From NCBI GenBank assembly GCA_022510705.1, contig JAFLSX010000014.1, positions 1-46,520 of the forward strand: a stretch of DNA of 46,520 bases. Direction: 5' to 3'. The position numbers and the translations under genes were made by a program. Positions within the stretch are counted from its first letter, which is position 1. Every line of letters starts with the position of its first letter. The notes under the pieces were generated by a model. That model was not told where the DNA came from. It saw nothing but the letters and a program-made list of their open reading frames with translations, and did not search any database. The DNA comes from Lachnospiraceae bacterium (lineage in GTDB: Bacteria; Bacillota; Clostridia; Lachnospirales; Lachnospiraceae). Of this stretch, positions 9,375 to 18,531 are shown in pieces.

Positions 9375-10043
9375 ATGATAAAGACAGTGATTTTTGATCT
9401 GGACGGAACGTTGATAGATACGGAAAAATATTTTAAGGTATTCTGGCGGAAAGCGGCCGAAGCTTTCGGCTTTGACATGAGCGAGAAACAGGCACTGGAA
9501 TTAAGAAGCTTGGGTAAGCCTTTTGCTGCGCCCCTTCTGCAGACGTGGTTCGGAGAGGGGTTTGACTATTTGGCTGTGCGGGATAAGCGACGGCAGCTTA
9601 TGAAGGAGTATCTGGATGAAGTGGGGCTTGAATTAAAGCCGGGAGCAAAGGAAGCCCTGACATGGTTAAAGCAGAATCATTACCGTGTGGCACTGGCTAC
9701 CGCAACTCCCGTGGACAGAGCGGCCAAGCATTTGCGGGAAACCGGTATATACGAATATTTTGATATGATTGTGAGTGCGGCCCAGGTAGAACGGGGAAAA
9801 CCCGCACCGGATGTATATCTTTATGCCTGTGAGCAGCTGGGGGAGCAGCCGGAAGACTGTATTGCGGTAGAAGATTCTCCTAACGGTGTGAATTCCGCCC
9901 ATGCGGCCGGACTGCAGGTAGTGATGGTGCCGGATCAGACCGAGCCTGATGAAGATTTAAAAGGGAAGTTGTACGCCTGTATAGCTTCGTTGGAGGATCT
10001 GCCGGGAGTATTGGAAGGTGGATGCATGGGATTTTTGCCTTGA
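9375..10043 (+). CDS. HAD-superfamily hydrolase (beta-phosphoglucomutase/phosphatase-like)
   Basis: The 222-residue protein opens with FDLDGTLIDTE, whose Asp8 is the expected nucleophile and Asp10 the acid/base. The motif-II Thr in ATATP, the motif-III Lys in RGKPAPDVY and the motif-IV acids in VEDSPNGVNSA are all present. The helical cap between motifs I and II places it in subfamily IA (beta-PGM, Gph, YhcW-like). It is a cytoplasmic phosphatase or mutase, but the substrate cannot be read from sequence. GGGAGG lies 7 bases before the ATG. The promoter of the downstream T-box overlaps its stop codon. Confidence 0.88.
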   Translation: MIKTVIFDLDGTLIDTEKYFKVFWRKAAEAFGFDMSEKQALELRSLGKPFAAPLLQTWFGEGFDYLAVRDKRRQLMKEYLDEVGLELKPGAKEALTWLKQNHYRVALATATPVDRAAKHLRETGIYEYFDMIVSAAQVERGKPAPDVYLYACEQLGEQPEDCIAVEDSPNGVNSAHAAGLQVVMVPDQTEPDEDLKGKLYACIASLEDLPGVLEGGCMGFLP

Positions 10044-10068
10044 CAAAAAAGAACCTGTGCCATACAAT
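10040..10068 (+). promoter_or_regulatory. promoter of the proS T-box transcript
   Basis: A perfect TTGACA (10040-10045), 17-base spacer and TACAAT (10063-10068). The -35 box overlaps the TGA stop of the HAD gene. Transcription should begin near 10075. Confidence 0.85.
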
Positions 10069-10074
10069 CACTAC

Positions 10075-10358
10075 ATACCATATTTTTGGTAATATAAGCA
10101 ATTATGGCTATGACGAGGATTAGTAAGGCTGCCGAAGATTTCAGAGAGAGGGTCATTTGGTGGAAGACTCTTATGGGAAGCGCCCGAACCTGCCTCCGAG
10201 TCCTGTGTGAGCCGGCAATGACCGGAAAAGCACGGCGCAGCACCGGCGTTATCGGTAAAAGAGGAGAATGCAGCAGCATTTAAAGCTGAGGGCATTAATT
10301 AGGGTGGTACCGCCGGTTTTCCGGTCCCTTTGGGGACGGAGCCGGTGTTTTTTATTTC
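10075..10358 (+). ncRNA. T-box leader controlling proS
   Basis: The leader fills the gap of about 330 bases before proS. It begins with the stem I hallmark ATGACGAGGATTAGTA (about 10110-10125). It carries the T-box AGGGTGGTACCGC (10301-10313), whose bulge pairs with the uncharged tRNA end. It finishes in a GC-rich terminator hairpin (about 10309-10349) followed by TTTTTTATTT. T-boxes sense tRNA charging, and with proS downstream the ligand should be tRNA-Pro. CCT and CCC triplets occur in the expected specifier side around 10188-10200, but I could not fix the specifier by eye. Uncharged tRNA would favour the antiterminator and proS expression. Confidence 0.9.
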
Positions 10359-10379
10359 TGGGAAAGTGAGGAAAAGAAA

Positions 10380-11813
10380 ATGGCAGAGAAGAAATTAGTA
10401 GAAGCAATCACCTCCATGGATGAGGACTTTGCGCAGTGGTACACGGACGTGGTGAAAAAGGCGGAGCTGATAGACTACACCAGCGTCAAGGGGTGCATGG
10501 TGATCAAACCTGCGGGCTATGCCATCTGGGAATTGCTGCAGAAGCAGTTGGATGAAAGATTTAAGGCTACGGGGGTACAGAATGTTTACCTGCCCATGTT
10601 TATTCCCGAAAGTCTGTTAGAGAAGGAGAAGGACCATGTGGAGGGGTTTGCGCCGGAGGTGGCCTGGGTGACTCACGGCGGTCTGCAGCCCCTGCAGGAG
10701 AGACTCTGTGTAAGGCCCACTTCCGAGACGTTATTCTGTGATTTCTATAAGAATGATGTACAGTCCTATCGGGATCTGCCTAAGGTATATAACCAGTGGT
10801 GCTCCGTGGTACGCTGGGAAAAGGAGACCAGACCGTTCCTGCGCTCCAGAGAGTTTTTGTGGCAGGAGGGACATACCGTTCATGCTACCGCCGAAGAAGC
10901 TGAGGAGAGAACCATTCAGATGTTAAATGTCTATGCGGACTTCTGTGAGGAAGTGCTGGCAATTCCCGTTATCAAAGGCCGCAAGACCGACAAGGAGAAG
11001 TTTGCAGGTGCCATAGCAACCTATACCATCGAGTCCTTGATGCACGACGGAAAAGCACTGCAGTCCGGTACCAGCCACAACTTTGGCGACGGCTTTGCAA
11101 AAGCTTTTGGCATTCAGTTTACGGATAAGGACAACACCTTAAAATATGCGCATCAGACTTCCTGGGGTATGACGACCCGTATGATCGGCGCCATCATCAT
11201 GGTGCATGGAGATGATTCCGGACTGGTGCTGCCTCCCAAAGTAGCCCCTGTTCAGATTGCCATCATTCCCATTCAGCAGAAGAAGGAAGGGGTACTGGAT
11301 AAGGCATATGAACTGAAGCAGCGGCTGGAGAAGAACTTTCGCGTAAAGGTGGACGATACGGACAAGAGCCCGGGCTTTAAATTTGCGGAGGCTGAAATGA
11401 GAGGCTTCCCGCTCCGTTTGGAAATCGGCCCCAAGGATATCGAAGCCGGGAAATGCGTACTGTGCAGAAGGGACAACGGCGAGAAGCTGGAAGTGGCACT
11501 GGATGAAGTGGAGACAAAGGCAGCAGAGCTTTTGGAGACCATCCATCACGATATGCTGGAGAGAGCAAGGAGCCACAGAGATGAGCACACCTATGTTGCC
11601 CGTAATTATGAAGAGTTTGAGAAGCTCTTTACTGAAAAGACCGGTTTTGTAAAGGCCATGTGGTGCGGCGAGCAGGCCTGCGAGGATGCTGTCAAAGAGA
11701 AACTCAGCGTTACCAGTAGATGTATGCCCTTTGAACAGGAGCAGCTGGCGGATACTTGCGTCTGCTGCGGTAAACCCGCTAAAAAAATGGTCTACTGGGG
11801 CAGGGCATATTAA
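10380..11813 (+). CDS. proS: prolyl-tRNA synthetase (archaeal/eukaryote-like short type)
   Basis: The 477-residue class II synthetase attaches proline to tRNA-Pro in the cytoplasm. Class II motif 2 is visible in [20 protein letters not shown] and motif 3 in the glycine-rich region around [20 protein letters not shown]. It lacks the INS editing insertion of the bacterial long type and has the C-terminal domain ending MVYWGRAY, as in the ProS type 3 of archaea, eukaryotes and many Clostridia. A late pair of CxC-type cysteines ([10 protein letters not shown]) may form part of a zinc site. It starts at the ATG after GTGAGGAAAAG, directly behind the T-box terminator. Confidence 0.95.
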   Translation: MAEKKLVEAITSMDEDFAQWYTDVVKKAELIDYTSVKGCMVIKPAGYAIWELLQKQLDERFKATGVQNVYLPMFIPESLLEKEKDHVEGFAPEVAWVTHGGLQPLQERLCVRPTSETLFCDFYKNDVQSYRDLPKVYNQWCSVVRWEKETRPFLRSREFLWQEGHTVHATAEEAEERTIQMLNVYADFCEEVLAIPVIKGRKTDKEKFAGAIATYTIESLMHDGKALQSGTSHNFGDGFAKAFGIQFTDKDNTLKYAHQTSWGMTTRMIGAIIMVHGDDSGLVLPPKVAPVQIAIIPIQQKKEGVLDKAYELKQRLEKNFRVKVDDTDKSPGFKFAEAEMRGFPLRLEIGPKDIEAGKCVLCRRDNGEKLEVALDEVETKAAELLETIHHDMLERARSHRDEHTYVARNYEEFEKLFTEKTGFVKAMWCGEQACEDAVKEKLSVTSRCMPFEQEQLADTCVCCGKPAKKMVYWGRAY

Positions 11814-11915
11814 TGAAAATAATTCAGTAATTGAGATAGAAAAAAAGCGGTATTTTTTTTATAACCCTTTTTTTATAATTAATGGCAAAGTAAAACCAAT
11901 CCGGAGGAGAAGAAT

Positions 11916-14261
11916 ATGTTATTTGGAAATGGCTGTTGGCTGCAAAAAGAAGGCTGCGGATGTTTTAGCCCGCAGGAGGTTTATTTTGAAAAGGTAGAAG
12001 AGAACAAAGTAACATTGTGCCTGCCCACATCGAGAATCACATCGAGAGGCGCAACCTTGGGCGGCATCAATCTAACTATGGTCATTACTTCTCCTGCACC
12101 TGAAGTGCTGCGGGTACAGACCTGGCATCATATGGGCGTATTACAGAAAAGTCCCGAATTTGAACTGTATCAAAAGGAGGAATTGCCGTTAAGCGTAAGT
12201 AGTGATGAGGACAAACTCACCATAGCAAGCGGTACTCTGACTTTGGAGATTGAAAAGAAATACTGGTCCATGACCTATAAGAGAAACGGCGAGACGATCA
12301 CCCGTTCCGCGGCTAAGGATCTGGCCTGCATGAAGACGGATTGGAAGGGTGACTACTACGACAAGGGAGATGTGACGGAAACCTATATGCGCCAGCAGCT
12401 TTCCATGGGCGTGGGCGAGCTGATCTACGGTATGGGTGAGCGCTTTACCGCTTTTGTGAAGAACGGCCAGAGTGTGGCTATCTGGAACGAGGACGGCGGA
12501 ACCAGCACTTATCAGTCCTATAAGAACATTCCTTTTTATATCAGTAATAAAGGCTACGGTGTATTCGTAAACCACCCGGAAAAAGTGGAATTTGAAGTGG
12601 CAACCGAGCAGGTGACCAAGACTGCCTTTGCTGTTGAGGGCGGGTATCTGGATTACTATCTGTTCAACGGTCCTACCATGAAAGAAGTGCTGGGCAGATA
12701 TACGGATCTGACCGGCAAGCCTGCATTACCGGCGCCTTGGACTTTCGGTCTGTGGCTCTCTACCTCTTTCACCACAAACTATGATGAAGAGACGGTTATG
12801 AGCTTTGTAAACGGTATGCTGGAGAGAGGTATTCCTTTAAGAACTTTCCATTTTGACTGTTTCTGGATGAAGGAGTTTCACTGGACGGACTTCACATGGG
12901 ATTCCAGAGTATTCCCTGATCCGGCGGGTATGTTAAAGCGTATTAAGGACAAGGGCTTAAATATCTGCGTTTGGATCAACTCTTACATCGGACAGGAGAG
13001 CAGCGCCTTTAAAGAAGGCATGGAGAAGGGCTACTTTGTAAAGCGGACCAACGGAGATGTATGGCAGTGGGATATGTGGCAGCCGGGTATGGCATTGGTA
13101 GACTTTACCAATCCTGCGGCCTGTGAGTGGTTCCAGGGTAGGCTGGCAGAGCTTTTGGATATGGGTGTGGACTGCTTCAAGACCGACTTCGGTGAGAGAA
13201 TTCCTACTGAGGACGTGGTTTATTTTGACGGTTCCGATCCTAAGAAGATGCACAATTACTATACATATCTGTACAATAAGGTAGTTTATGAGATATTGGA
13301 GAAGAAACGCGGTAAAGGAGAGGCGGTGCTCTTTGCCCGCTCCGCAACCGCAGGCGGACAGAAGTTCCCCGTTCACTGGGGTGGTGACTGCTGGTCTGAC
13401 TATGAGTCCATGGAGGAGAGCTTAAGGGGCGGCCTGTCCTTGTTAATGTCCGGCTTCGGTTTCTGGGCACACGATATCGGAGGGTTTGAAAGCACTTCCA
13501 CACCCGATGTATATAAGAGATGGGTGGCATTCGGTCTGCTTTCTTCCCACAGCCGTCTGCACGGCAGCACATCTTACAGAGTGCCTTGGGCCTATGATGA
13601 AGAAGCAGTGGATGTAGTCAGATTCTTTACCAGACTGAAAGCCAAACTGATGCCTTATCTGTATAAAACAGCCGTTCAGGCTAACCGTACCGGTGTACCC
13701 ACCATGAGGAGTATGGTACTTGAGTTTACAAATGACAGAACCTGTCACTATGTGGACCGGCAGTATATGCTGGGTGATAATTTGTTGGTGGCTCCCATCT
13801 TTAATGAAGATGGCATAGCGGACTACTATCTGCCGGCCGGCAGATGGACCGATTTCTTTACCGGCGAGGTAAAGGAAGGCGGTCGCTGGATACAGGAGAA
13901 GCACGGTTACTTAAGCGTGCCTTTGATGGTAAAACCGGGCTCCATCGTAGCGTTGGGCGCTCATGATGATAAGCCGGACTATGATTACGGTGACGGTGTA
14001 GAGCTGCGCATCTATGAACTGCCCGAGAATGAGCCTGTATCCGCAGTAGTATATGGTATGGATCAGTCTGAAGAGGTAAAGGTAACTGCTTTAAAGCAGG
14101 GTAGGACTATTACGGTGGATGTGGATGCGGAAAAAGCTTTCAGTGTTCGCCTGGTAAATACCGCCGCCAAGGGACTGGAGAGTACGCAGGCTGTATCCGA
14201 GGGGAAGGATACGGTGCTGACCGGCGCTTCTGGACACTTAAAAGTGGAATGCGAGGCATAA
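11916..14261 (+). CDS. yicI: GH31 alpha-xylosidase (YicI type)
   Basis: This 781-residue protein matches YicI in length and order: N-terminal beta-sandwich, TIM barrel, then two C-terminal beta domains. The nucleophile Asp is expected at 424 in FKTDFGE and the acid/base at 491 in HWGGDC. WNEDGGTSTYQSYKNIPFY near residues 190-210 and RQYMLGDNLLVAPIF are also family-typical. It lacks a signal peptide, so it acts in the cytoplasm and releases xylose from the non-reducing end of imported alpha-xylosyl oligosaccharides, such as those from xyloglucan. CGGAGGAGAAG precedes the ATG. A strong terminator follows, so it is its own unit next to the polysaccharide locus. Confidence 0.92.
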   Translation: MLFGNGCWLQKEGCGCFSPQEVYFEKVEENKVTLCLPTSRITSRGATLGGINLTMVITSPAPEVLRVQTWHHMGVLQKSPEFELYQKEELPLSVSSDEDKLTIASGTLTLEIEKKYWSMTYKRNGETITRSAAKDLACMKTDWKGDYYDKGDVTETYMRQQLSMGVGELIYGMGERFTAFVKNGQSVAIWNEDGGTSTYQSYKNIPFYISNKGYGVFVNHPEKVEFEVATEQVTKTAFAVEGGYLDYYLFNGPTMKEVLGRYTDLTGKPALPAPWTFGLWLSTSFTTNYDEETVMSFVNGMLERGIPLRTFHFDCFWMKEFHWTDFTWDSRVFPDPAGMLKRIKDKGLNICVWINSYIGQESSAFKEGMEKGYFVKRTNGDVWQWDMWQPGMALVDFTNPAACEWFQGRLAELLDMGVDCFKTDFGERIPTEDVVYFDGSDPKKMHNYYTYLYNKVVYEILEKKRGKGEAVLFARSATAGGQKFPVHWGGDCWSDYESMEESLRGGLSLLMSGFGFWAHDIGGFESTSTPDVYKRWVAFGLLSSHSRLHGSTSYRVPWAYDEEAVDVVRFFTRLKAKLMPYLYKTAVQANRTGVPTMRSMVLEFTNDRTCHYVDRQYMLGDNLLVAPIFNEDGIADYYLPAGRWTDFFTGEVKEGGRWIQEKHGYLSVPLMVKPGSIVALGAHDDKPDYDYGDGVELRIYELPENEPVSAVVYGMDQSEEVKVTALKQGRTITVDVDAEKAFSVRLVNTAAKGLESTQAVSEGKDTVLTGASGHLKVECEA

Positions 14262-14293
14262 ATTTAATAAGAAAAAATATAAGAATAAATACA

Positions 14294-14331
14294 AAAGGAA
14301 TCGATTACAGCGCTGTAATCGGTTCCTTTTT
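14294..14331 (+). terminator. terminator of the alpha-xylosidase gene
   Basis: AAGGAATCGATTACAG and CTGTAATCGGTTCCTT form a long stem around a CG/GC turn with one mismatch, followed by a T-run. It lies about 30 bases after the stop codon. Confidence 0.85.
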
Positions 14332-14386
14332 GCTGTAGGGTAGCTGCAGATTAACCGTGAAACATACGGATATACAATTTTTCTCG

Positions 14387-14392
14387 TATAAT
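14387..14392 (+). promoter_or_regulatory. possible -10 box upstream of the surface-module protein gene
   Basis: A perfect TATAAT is found here, but no recognisable -35 hexamer lies 16-18 bases upstream. The stretch from 14262 to 14518 otherwise holds only the terminator and AT-rich sequence. The -10 sits about 125 bases before the start codon. Confidence 0.3.
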
Positions 14393-14518
14393 ATGTAAAA
14401 AAAGGACGGTTTTTTTCTTGCCGTGCATTCGTTAAACTTTACTTTGTAAAAATAGGCAAGGTATCTTTATGCCCAAATGAAGATATCCCGGTCTAAAATA
14501 TTTTAGGAGGATGATACT

Positions 14519-15784
14519 ATGAAAAAGACAATGAAGCGGTTCTTTGCTTCTCTGCTCGCGTTCACGATGACGTTTGCTACGCTGAGCTTGACCGCTGCCG
14601 CTGAAGGCGAAGAATTTGACATGTTCATCGCAATCGGCGCTGACGCAGAAGCAGAAAACGACTGGGGCTTCCAGTATTACGGTGAAGGCGCTGACAATGT
14701 GGGTGATGTTGTAGCAACCAATGGCGAATTAAAGAGTGGCGAGACCACCACACTGACTCTGGAGTTCCCTTCTCCGGTAGTTTATACCTGGTTCGTAGCT
14801 CCCTGTATGATCGTAGATGATTCCAGCGCGATTTCTGCTCAGTCTACCTTTGATATTAAGGTATACCTGGATGGTGAAGAAGCAGATGTGGACTTGGCTG
14901 CAGGTGATGCATTCTGGGCAGAGGGCACCGGCCCTTATGCAGGTGAGCAGTGCATTCGTATCGCAGGCGGTTATAACGAGTGGGGTACCAAGTATATTGC
15001 TGAGTCTCCCGCAGGTTTCTCCAGCATTAGTTTTGAAATCACTCCTACCATTTATGTAGGCGGTGCGGCAGAGGAAGAGACCGGATCTGCTGCCGGTGAC
15101 TTTGATCCTAATGGTACCTATCATGCATATCTGGGTCTGCAGACCCCTCACTGGACTTACCGTGATGGATGGAATTCCGATAATGGTATCGGTTCCGATA
15201 ACTGGGGACAGTTTGTAAAGAATAATGATTCCGGCGAAACATTCGGTGTTGTTACCGATGCAGTGATTGCAGGAAACGGCACCTATACCGTATCCATTAC
15301 GGACTTCGGTACGGTTTTTGTTGATGATTTTGCAGCGGAAGGTAAGGACTGCTTTAACTTGATTTATGTTGATACGGATATTCCGTTGTCTGATGCTGTT
15401 ACCGTTACCGATGTACAGCTGAAGATTGACGGCAGCACCAAGCACACCGTTGATGTTGGATATCAGAGCCCGGATGATAAGGATTATGTCAATATTATGA
15501 TCCAGAACATCTGGAATAATGATATTAAGGAGATTTCCTATTATCCCGCACCGACCACGAGCCTGGAGATTACCTTTACTATAAGCGGTTTTGCATATGA
15601 TGCAGCTCCTGCAGAGGAAGCTCCCGCAGAGAATACAGCTCCCGCAGAGAGCGCAGCTCCCGCAGAAACTACTGAATCCGGCAGCAATACCGGTCTGATC
15701 GTAGGTATTGTAGCAGCAGTAGTTGTTGTTGCAGGCGGCGCAGCAGGTGTTGTAGTGGCAAAGAAGAAGAAAGGCAATAAGTAA
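14519..15784 (+). CDS. secreted surface protein with two beta-rich modules and a C-terminal membrane anchor
   Basis: The 421-residue protein has a signal peptide (cleavage expected after Ala28), two related beta-rich modules (about 31-184 and 196-360), an Ala/Pro/Glu/Thr linker (about 362-390), a membrane helix (about 392-414) and the tail KKKKGNK. Each module ends in the same pattern: an aromatic/Asn turn (GGYNEW; NIWNND), then a strand SISFEI or LEITFTI. The second begins AYLGLQTPHWTYRDGW, rich in aromatic residues like a carbohydrate-binding face. The same module recurs in the GH5 enzyme. I do not recognise a named family. It may bind polysaccharide at the cell surface ahead of the importer. 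AGGAGG precedes the ATG; the gene is closed by a terminator before the permeases. Confidence 0.8.
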   Translation: MKKTMKRFFASLLAFTMTFATLSLTAAAEGEEFDMFIAIGADAEAENDWGFQYYGEGADNVGDVVATNGELKSGETTTLTLEFPSPVVYTWFVAPCMIVDDSSAISAQSTFDIKVYLDGEEADVDLAAGDAFWAEGTGPYAGEQCIRIAGGYNEWGTKYIAESPAGFSSISFEITPTIYVGGAAEEETGSAAGDFDPNGTYHAYLGLQTPHWTYRDGWNSDNGIGSDNWGQFVKNNDSGETFGVVTDAVIAGNGTYTVSITDFGTVFVDDFAAEGKDCFNLIYVDTDIPLSDAVTVTDVQLKIDGSTKHTVDVGYQSPDDKDYVNIMIQNIWNNDIKEISYYPAPTTSLEITFTISGFAYDAAPAEEAPAENTAPAESAAPAETTESGSNTGLIVGIVAAVVVVAGGAAGVVVAKKKKGNK

Positions 15785-15809
15785 TTATCGGACTTTCTGA
15801 AAATATGGA

Positions 15810-15847
15810 GAGGATGTTTCGGCTTAGGCCGGACATCCTCTTTTTTT
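15810..15847 (+). terminator. terminator after the surface-module gene
   Basis: GAGGATGT (15810-15817) and ACATCCTC (15833-15840) form the stem, with an inner GGC/GCC, followed by seven T residues. Confidence 0.88.
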
Positions 15848-15922
15848 GACTGTATTTATAGCGAAAAAATTACTGTATTTTTTATCAAGTATTTGCGGTA
15901 TCTTTCTCCCTGTTGTTTCTTG

Positions 15923-15928
15923 TATAAT
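15923..15928 (+). promoter_or_regulatory. probable -10 box of the sugar transporter operon
   Basis: A perfect TATAAT lies after the preceding terminator and before a structured leader. TTGCGG is upstream but at a spacing of 24 bases, so the -35 is poor and an activator may be needed. Transcription would begin near 15935. Confidence 0.45.
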
Positions 15929-15967
15929 CTATGATAGGAGTCAAAAGTGGGGAATTATTGTCCGCTC

Positions 15968-16047
15968 ACGGGCTTTAAGCTGCGCAGAGCCCGTCGACCA
16001 CCGCGTTTGGATAGCGGAAAGGCTGACTGCTCCGAAAGTAGTCGTGG
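15968..16047 (+). ncRNA. structured 5' leader of the transporter operon (unassigned)
   Basis: Several stems can be drawn by eye: ACGGGCT (15968-15974) with AGCCCGT (15988-15994); CCGC (16001-16004) with GCGG (16014-16017); GACTGC (16025-16030) with GTAGTC (16038-16043). The last two are enclosed by a short CCA/TGG closing stem (15998-16000 with 16045-16047). This would make a three-way junction ending a few bases before the GGAGG ribosome site at 16052. It does not match a riboswitch class I know. Confidence 0.4.
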
Positions 16048-16061
16048 CAATGGAGGTTAAT

Positions 16062-17516
16062 ATGAAAGAGAATAAGACGGGAAAGGAAAAGATTGCCGGT
16101 TATCTCTATTATGTGGCAAGGATAGCAGCGCTGCTTTCAGTGTTTCTGATATTCTTCCCGGCTTTTAATCCGGCGAAGATTTGCGGTTACATAAGCAAGA
16201 ATATGTCTCTGTTCACTGCCGGTATTTCTTATTCCGGACTGGTTGAGCAGTGTACCCGTGCCTTTTCAATGAACTGGGTACAGCAGTCTTCTTTTGTGAT
16301 TTTGTTTGTTTCCAGCATGATTACATGCCTTGGTGTTGTGGGTGTTGCGGCGATGGGCTGCATGTCCCTTGGCAATAATAAATTGAAAAGATTTGGTAAC
16401 TGGTTCGGCATCGGCGGAGCTGTTGCAGAGCTTTTGGGTCTGGGTGGCATCTATTTAGCTTACTCTCAGGTGGCGCAGACTATAAAGCCGGATAAAGTGG
16501 AACCTAATTATCCTTTGAAAAATAATCTGATATTCATAATCGTGGCTGTAGTGCTGCTAATAGTAACTTTGGTAGTACAGCTCCTGTTACCCAAAACAGA
16601 AAAAGAGGATAAGTATGAAATGGAATCTCAGTATAAGCTGTTCCTGATGTTCCTGCCTTTTGCGCTATTGATATTCCTGTTTTCCTATCTGCCGCTGTAC
16701 GGTTGGAGATATGCTTTCTATGACTATACTTCGGGAGGAACCCTCTCCAGTGATAATTTTGTGGGCTTTAGATGGTTTACTTCCGTATTCCGGAATGCGG
16801 CGACCCGTTCTGATATTGTCAGGGTACTTCGTAATACTCTTGCCATGAGTGGCTTGGGCATTGCTACCAGCTGGTGTGCCATGGCCTTTGCAATCTTCTT
16901 ATCAGAGATTAAAACACCCTGGGTAAGACGTTTTGTCCAGACTTTTACTACCATTCCTAACTTTATAAGCTGGGTTTTAGTATATGCGATCGCTTTTGCA
17001 ATCTTTGCATCCGACGGTTTTATCAGCAGTATGATGATGAATGCCGGTATTTGGGATAAGGGAGTGAATATGTTGCAGAGTGCTGACCATATGTGGCTCA
17101 AGATGTTGGGCTGGGGTATGTGGAAGGGTATTGGTTGGAGTGCCATCATTTACATTGCCGGCATATCCGGTATCGACCAGCAGCTCTATGAAGCAGCTAC
17201 TGTGGACGGTGCAGGCAGATTTCAGAAGATGTGGCATATTACCGTACCCGGTTTGATTTCCACCTACATGGTACTGCTGCTCATGTCCATAGCAGGTATC
17301 TTGAGCAACGGTATGGACCAATATCTGGCATTCCATAATGCTGCCAATATTAATACTATTGAAGTATTGGATCTCTATGTATACAGAAGCGGTCTGGTTA
17401 GCGGTTCCATATCCTTCTCCACCATGGTCGGCATGGTAAAATCCGTAGTCAGCGTCGTTCTGCTCTTTGCCGCAAACGGTATTTCCAAGCTGGTTCGCGG
17501 TGAGAGTATAGTATAG
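16062..17516 (+). CDS. ABC sugar transporter permease, LplB type, with N-terminal membrane extension
   Basis: The start is the ATG at 16062, 5 bases after GGAGG; further upstream in-frame starts run through the leader. The 484-residue product has about 180 extra residues with roughly four membrane helices before the usual permease domain, which begins near YKLFLMFLPFALLIF. The permease domain has about six helices and the ATPase-contact EAA loop (YEAATVDGAGRFQKMW). LplB/YtcP-type importers take up complex oligosaccharides. It is the first gene of an operon with the second permease, the binding lipoprotein and probably the DUF624 and GH5 genes. No ATPase gene is present, so a shared MsmX-like ATPase from elsewhere is needed. 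Confidence 0.88.
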   Translation: MKENKTGKEKIAGYLYYVARIAALLSVFLIFFPAFNPAKICGYISKNMSLFTAGISYSGLVEQCTRAFSMNWVQQSSFVILFVSSMITCLGVVGVAAMGCMSLGNNKLKRFGNWFGIGGAVAELLGLGGIYLAYSQVAQTIKPDKVEPNYPLKNNLIFIIVAVVLLIVTLVVQLLLPKTEKEDKYEMESQYKLFLMFLPFALLIFLFSYLPLYGWRYAFYDYTSGGTLSSDNFVGFRWFTSVFRNAATRSDIVRVLRNTLAMSGLGIATSWCAMAFAIFLSEIKTPWVRRFVQTFTTIPNFISWVLVYAIAFAIFASDGFISSMMMNAGIWDKGVNMLQSADHMWLKMLGWGMWKGIGWSAIIYIAGISGIDQQLYEAATVDGAGRFQKMWHITVPGLISTYMVLLLMSIAGILSNGMDQYLAFHNAANINTIEVLDLYVYRSGLVSGSISFSTMVGMVKSVVSVVLLFAANGISKLVRGESIV

Positions 17517-17527
17517 GAGGTGTGAAG

Positions 17528-18499
17528 ATGGCTAAGACAGCGCAGGAAAAATTGGAAGCAAAAGCTGAGAAGCTATACAATAAAACCCATAAGAGAAAAT
17601 ATAAATTAACACCGGGTGATATTATTTTCGACATAGTAAATTACACGTTCTTTATTGTGTTTACTTTATGTTGTCTGTTCCCTTTCTATTATTTATTTAT
17701 TAATACCATTTCTGCAAATGATTTGGTAAGCAGGGGTATGATTAACTTTGTCCCCAGGGGAATCAATATTGATAATTATGTCAATTTGATAAAGGCAAAC
17801 GAAATAGGGCAAGCTTTTTTGGTTTCTATTAGCAGAACCCTGTTAGGTACTGCATTGATGGTGGCGGCTTCTGCGTTTATCGGCTATGTTGTAACCAAAG
17901 AGCAGATGTGGCACAGAAAGTTTTGGTACCGTTTCTTGATCATTACCATGTATTTTAATGCCGGAACTATTCCTTGGTACTTGAATATGTCTATGTTGGG
18001 TCTGACTAACAACTTTATGGCCTATATTATTCCCGGTATTGTGGCACCATACAACATTATTCTGGTAAAGACCTATATTGAATCTATTCCCGGGGAGCTG
18101 GAGGAGAGCGCTTTCATGGACGGGGCAGGCTATATGACGATTTTTAGGAAGATCATATGGCCGTTATGTAAACCGATTCTGGCTACAATTGCTATTTTTG
18201 GTGCGGTGGGACATTGGAATTCATTTACAGATTCCCTGATCCTGATGCAGAATGCACCGCAGTTTTATACCTTGCAGCACCGCCTATATTTATATCTGAA
18301 TACAACGACCAATTTAGCAGCGCTTATGAGCCCTGGAGCAAGTACTGCGGCGCTGGAGTCAGTTATGCAGAGCGCATTGAATGCTAAAGTTATTAAATAT
18401 ACCATTTCCATGGTATCTATCATACCTATACTGATGGTATATCCTTTCATGCAACGGTATTTTGAGAAAGGTATTATGCTGGGTGCCGTTAAGGGCTAA
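17528..18499 (+). CDS. ABC sugar transporter permease, YtcP/LplC type
   Basis: This 323-residue partner of the previous permease has about six membrane helices and the EAA-type loop EESAFMDGAGYMTIFRKIIW. The opening GDIIFDIVNYTFF and the ending YFEKGIMLGAVKG are typical of the YtcP/LplC family. The start is the ATG at 17528, 7 bases after AGGAGG; the GTG at 17522 is too close to the ribosome site. It lies 11 bases after the first permease gene and heterodimerises with its product in the membrane. Confidence 0.92.
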   Translation: MAKTAQEKLEAKAEKLYNKTHKRKYKLTPGDIIFDIVNYTFFIVFTLCCLFPFYYLFINTISANDLVSRGMINFVPRGINIDNYVNLIKANEIGQAFLVSISRTLLGTALMVAASAFIGYVVTKEQMWHRKFWYRFLIITMYFNAGTIPWYLNMSMLGLTNNFMAYIIPGIVAPYNIILVKTYIESIPGELEESAFMDGAGYMTIFRKIIWPLCKPILATIAIFGAVGHWNSFTDSLILMQNAPQFYTLQHRLYLYLNTTTNLAALMSPGASTAALESVMQSALNAKVIKYTISMVSIIPILMVYPFMQRYFEKGIMLGAVKG

Positions 18500-18531
18500 C
18501 GGCAAACCACTAATATAAAGGAGGACAAAAA

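Noticed and set aside
11814..11915. Terminator or promoter in the gap between proS and the alpha-xylosidase gene
   Set aside because: The gap has T-runs and a TATAAT, but no stable stem and no -35 at a proper distance could be supported.
14519..15784. LPxTG sortase substrate
   Set aside because: No LPxTG-like motif lies before the C-terminal hydrophobic helix, although the overall end looks similar.
15968..16047. Assignment of the transporter leader to a known riboswitch (c-di-GMP, glycine, guanidine)
   Set aside because: Stem layout is suggestive of a junction, but conserved loop sequences of these classes are absent. Left as unassigned.
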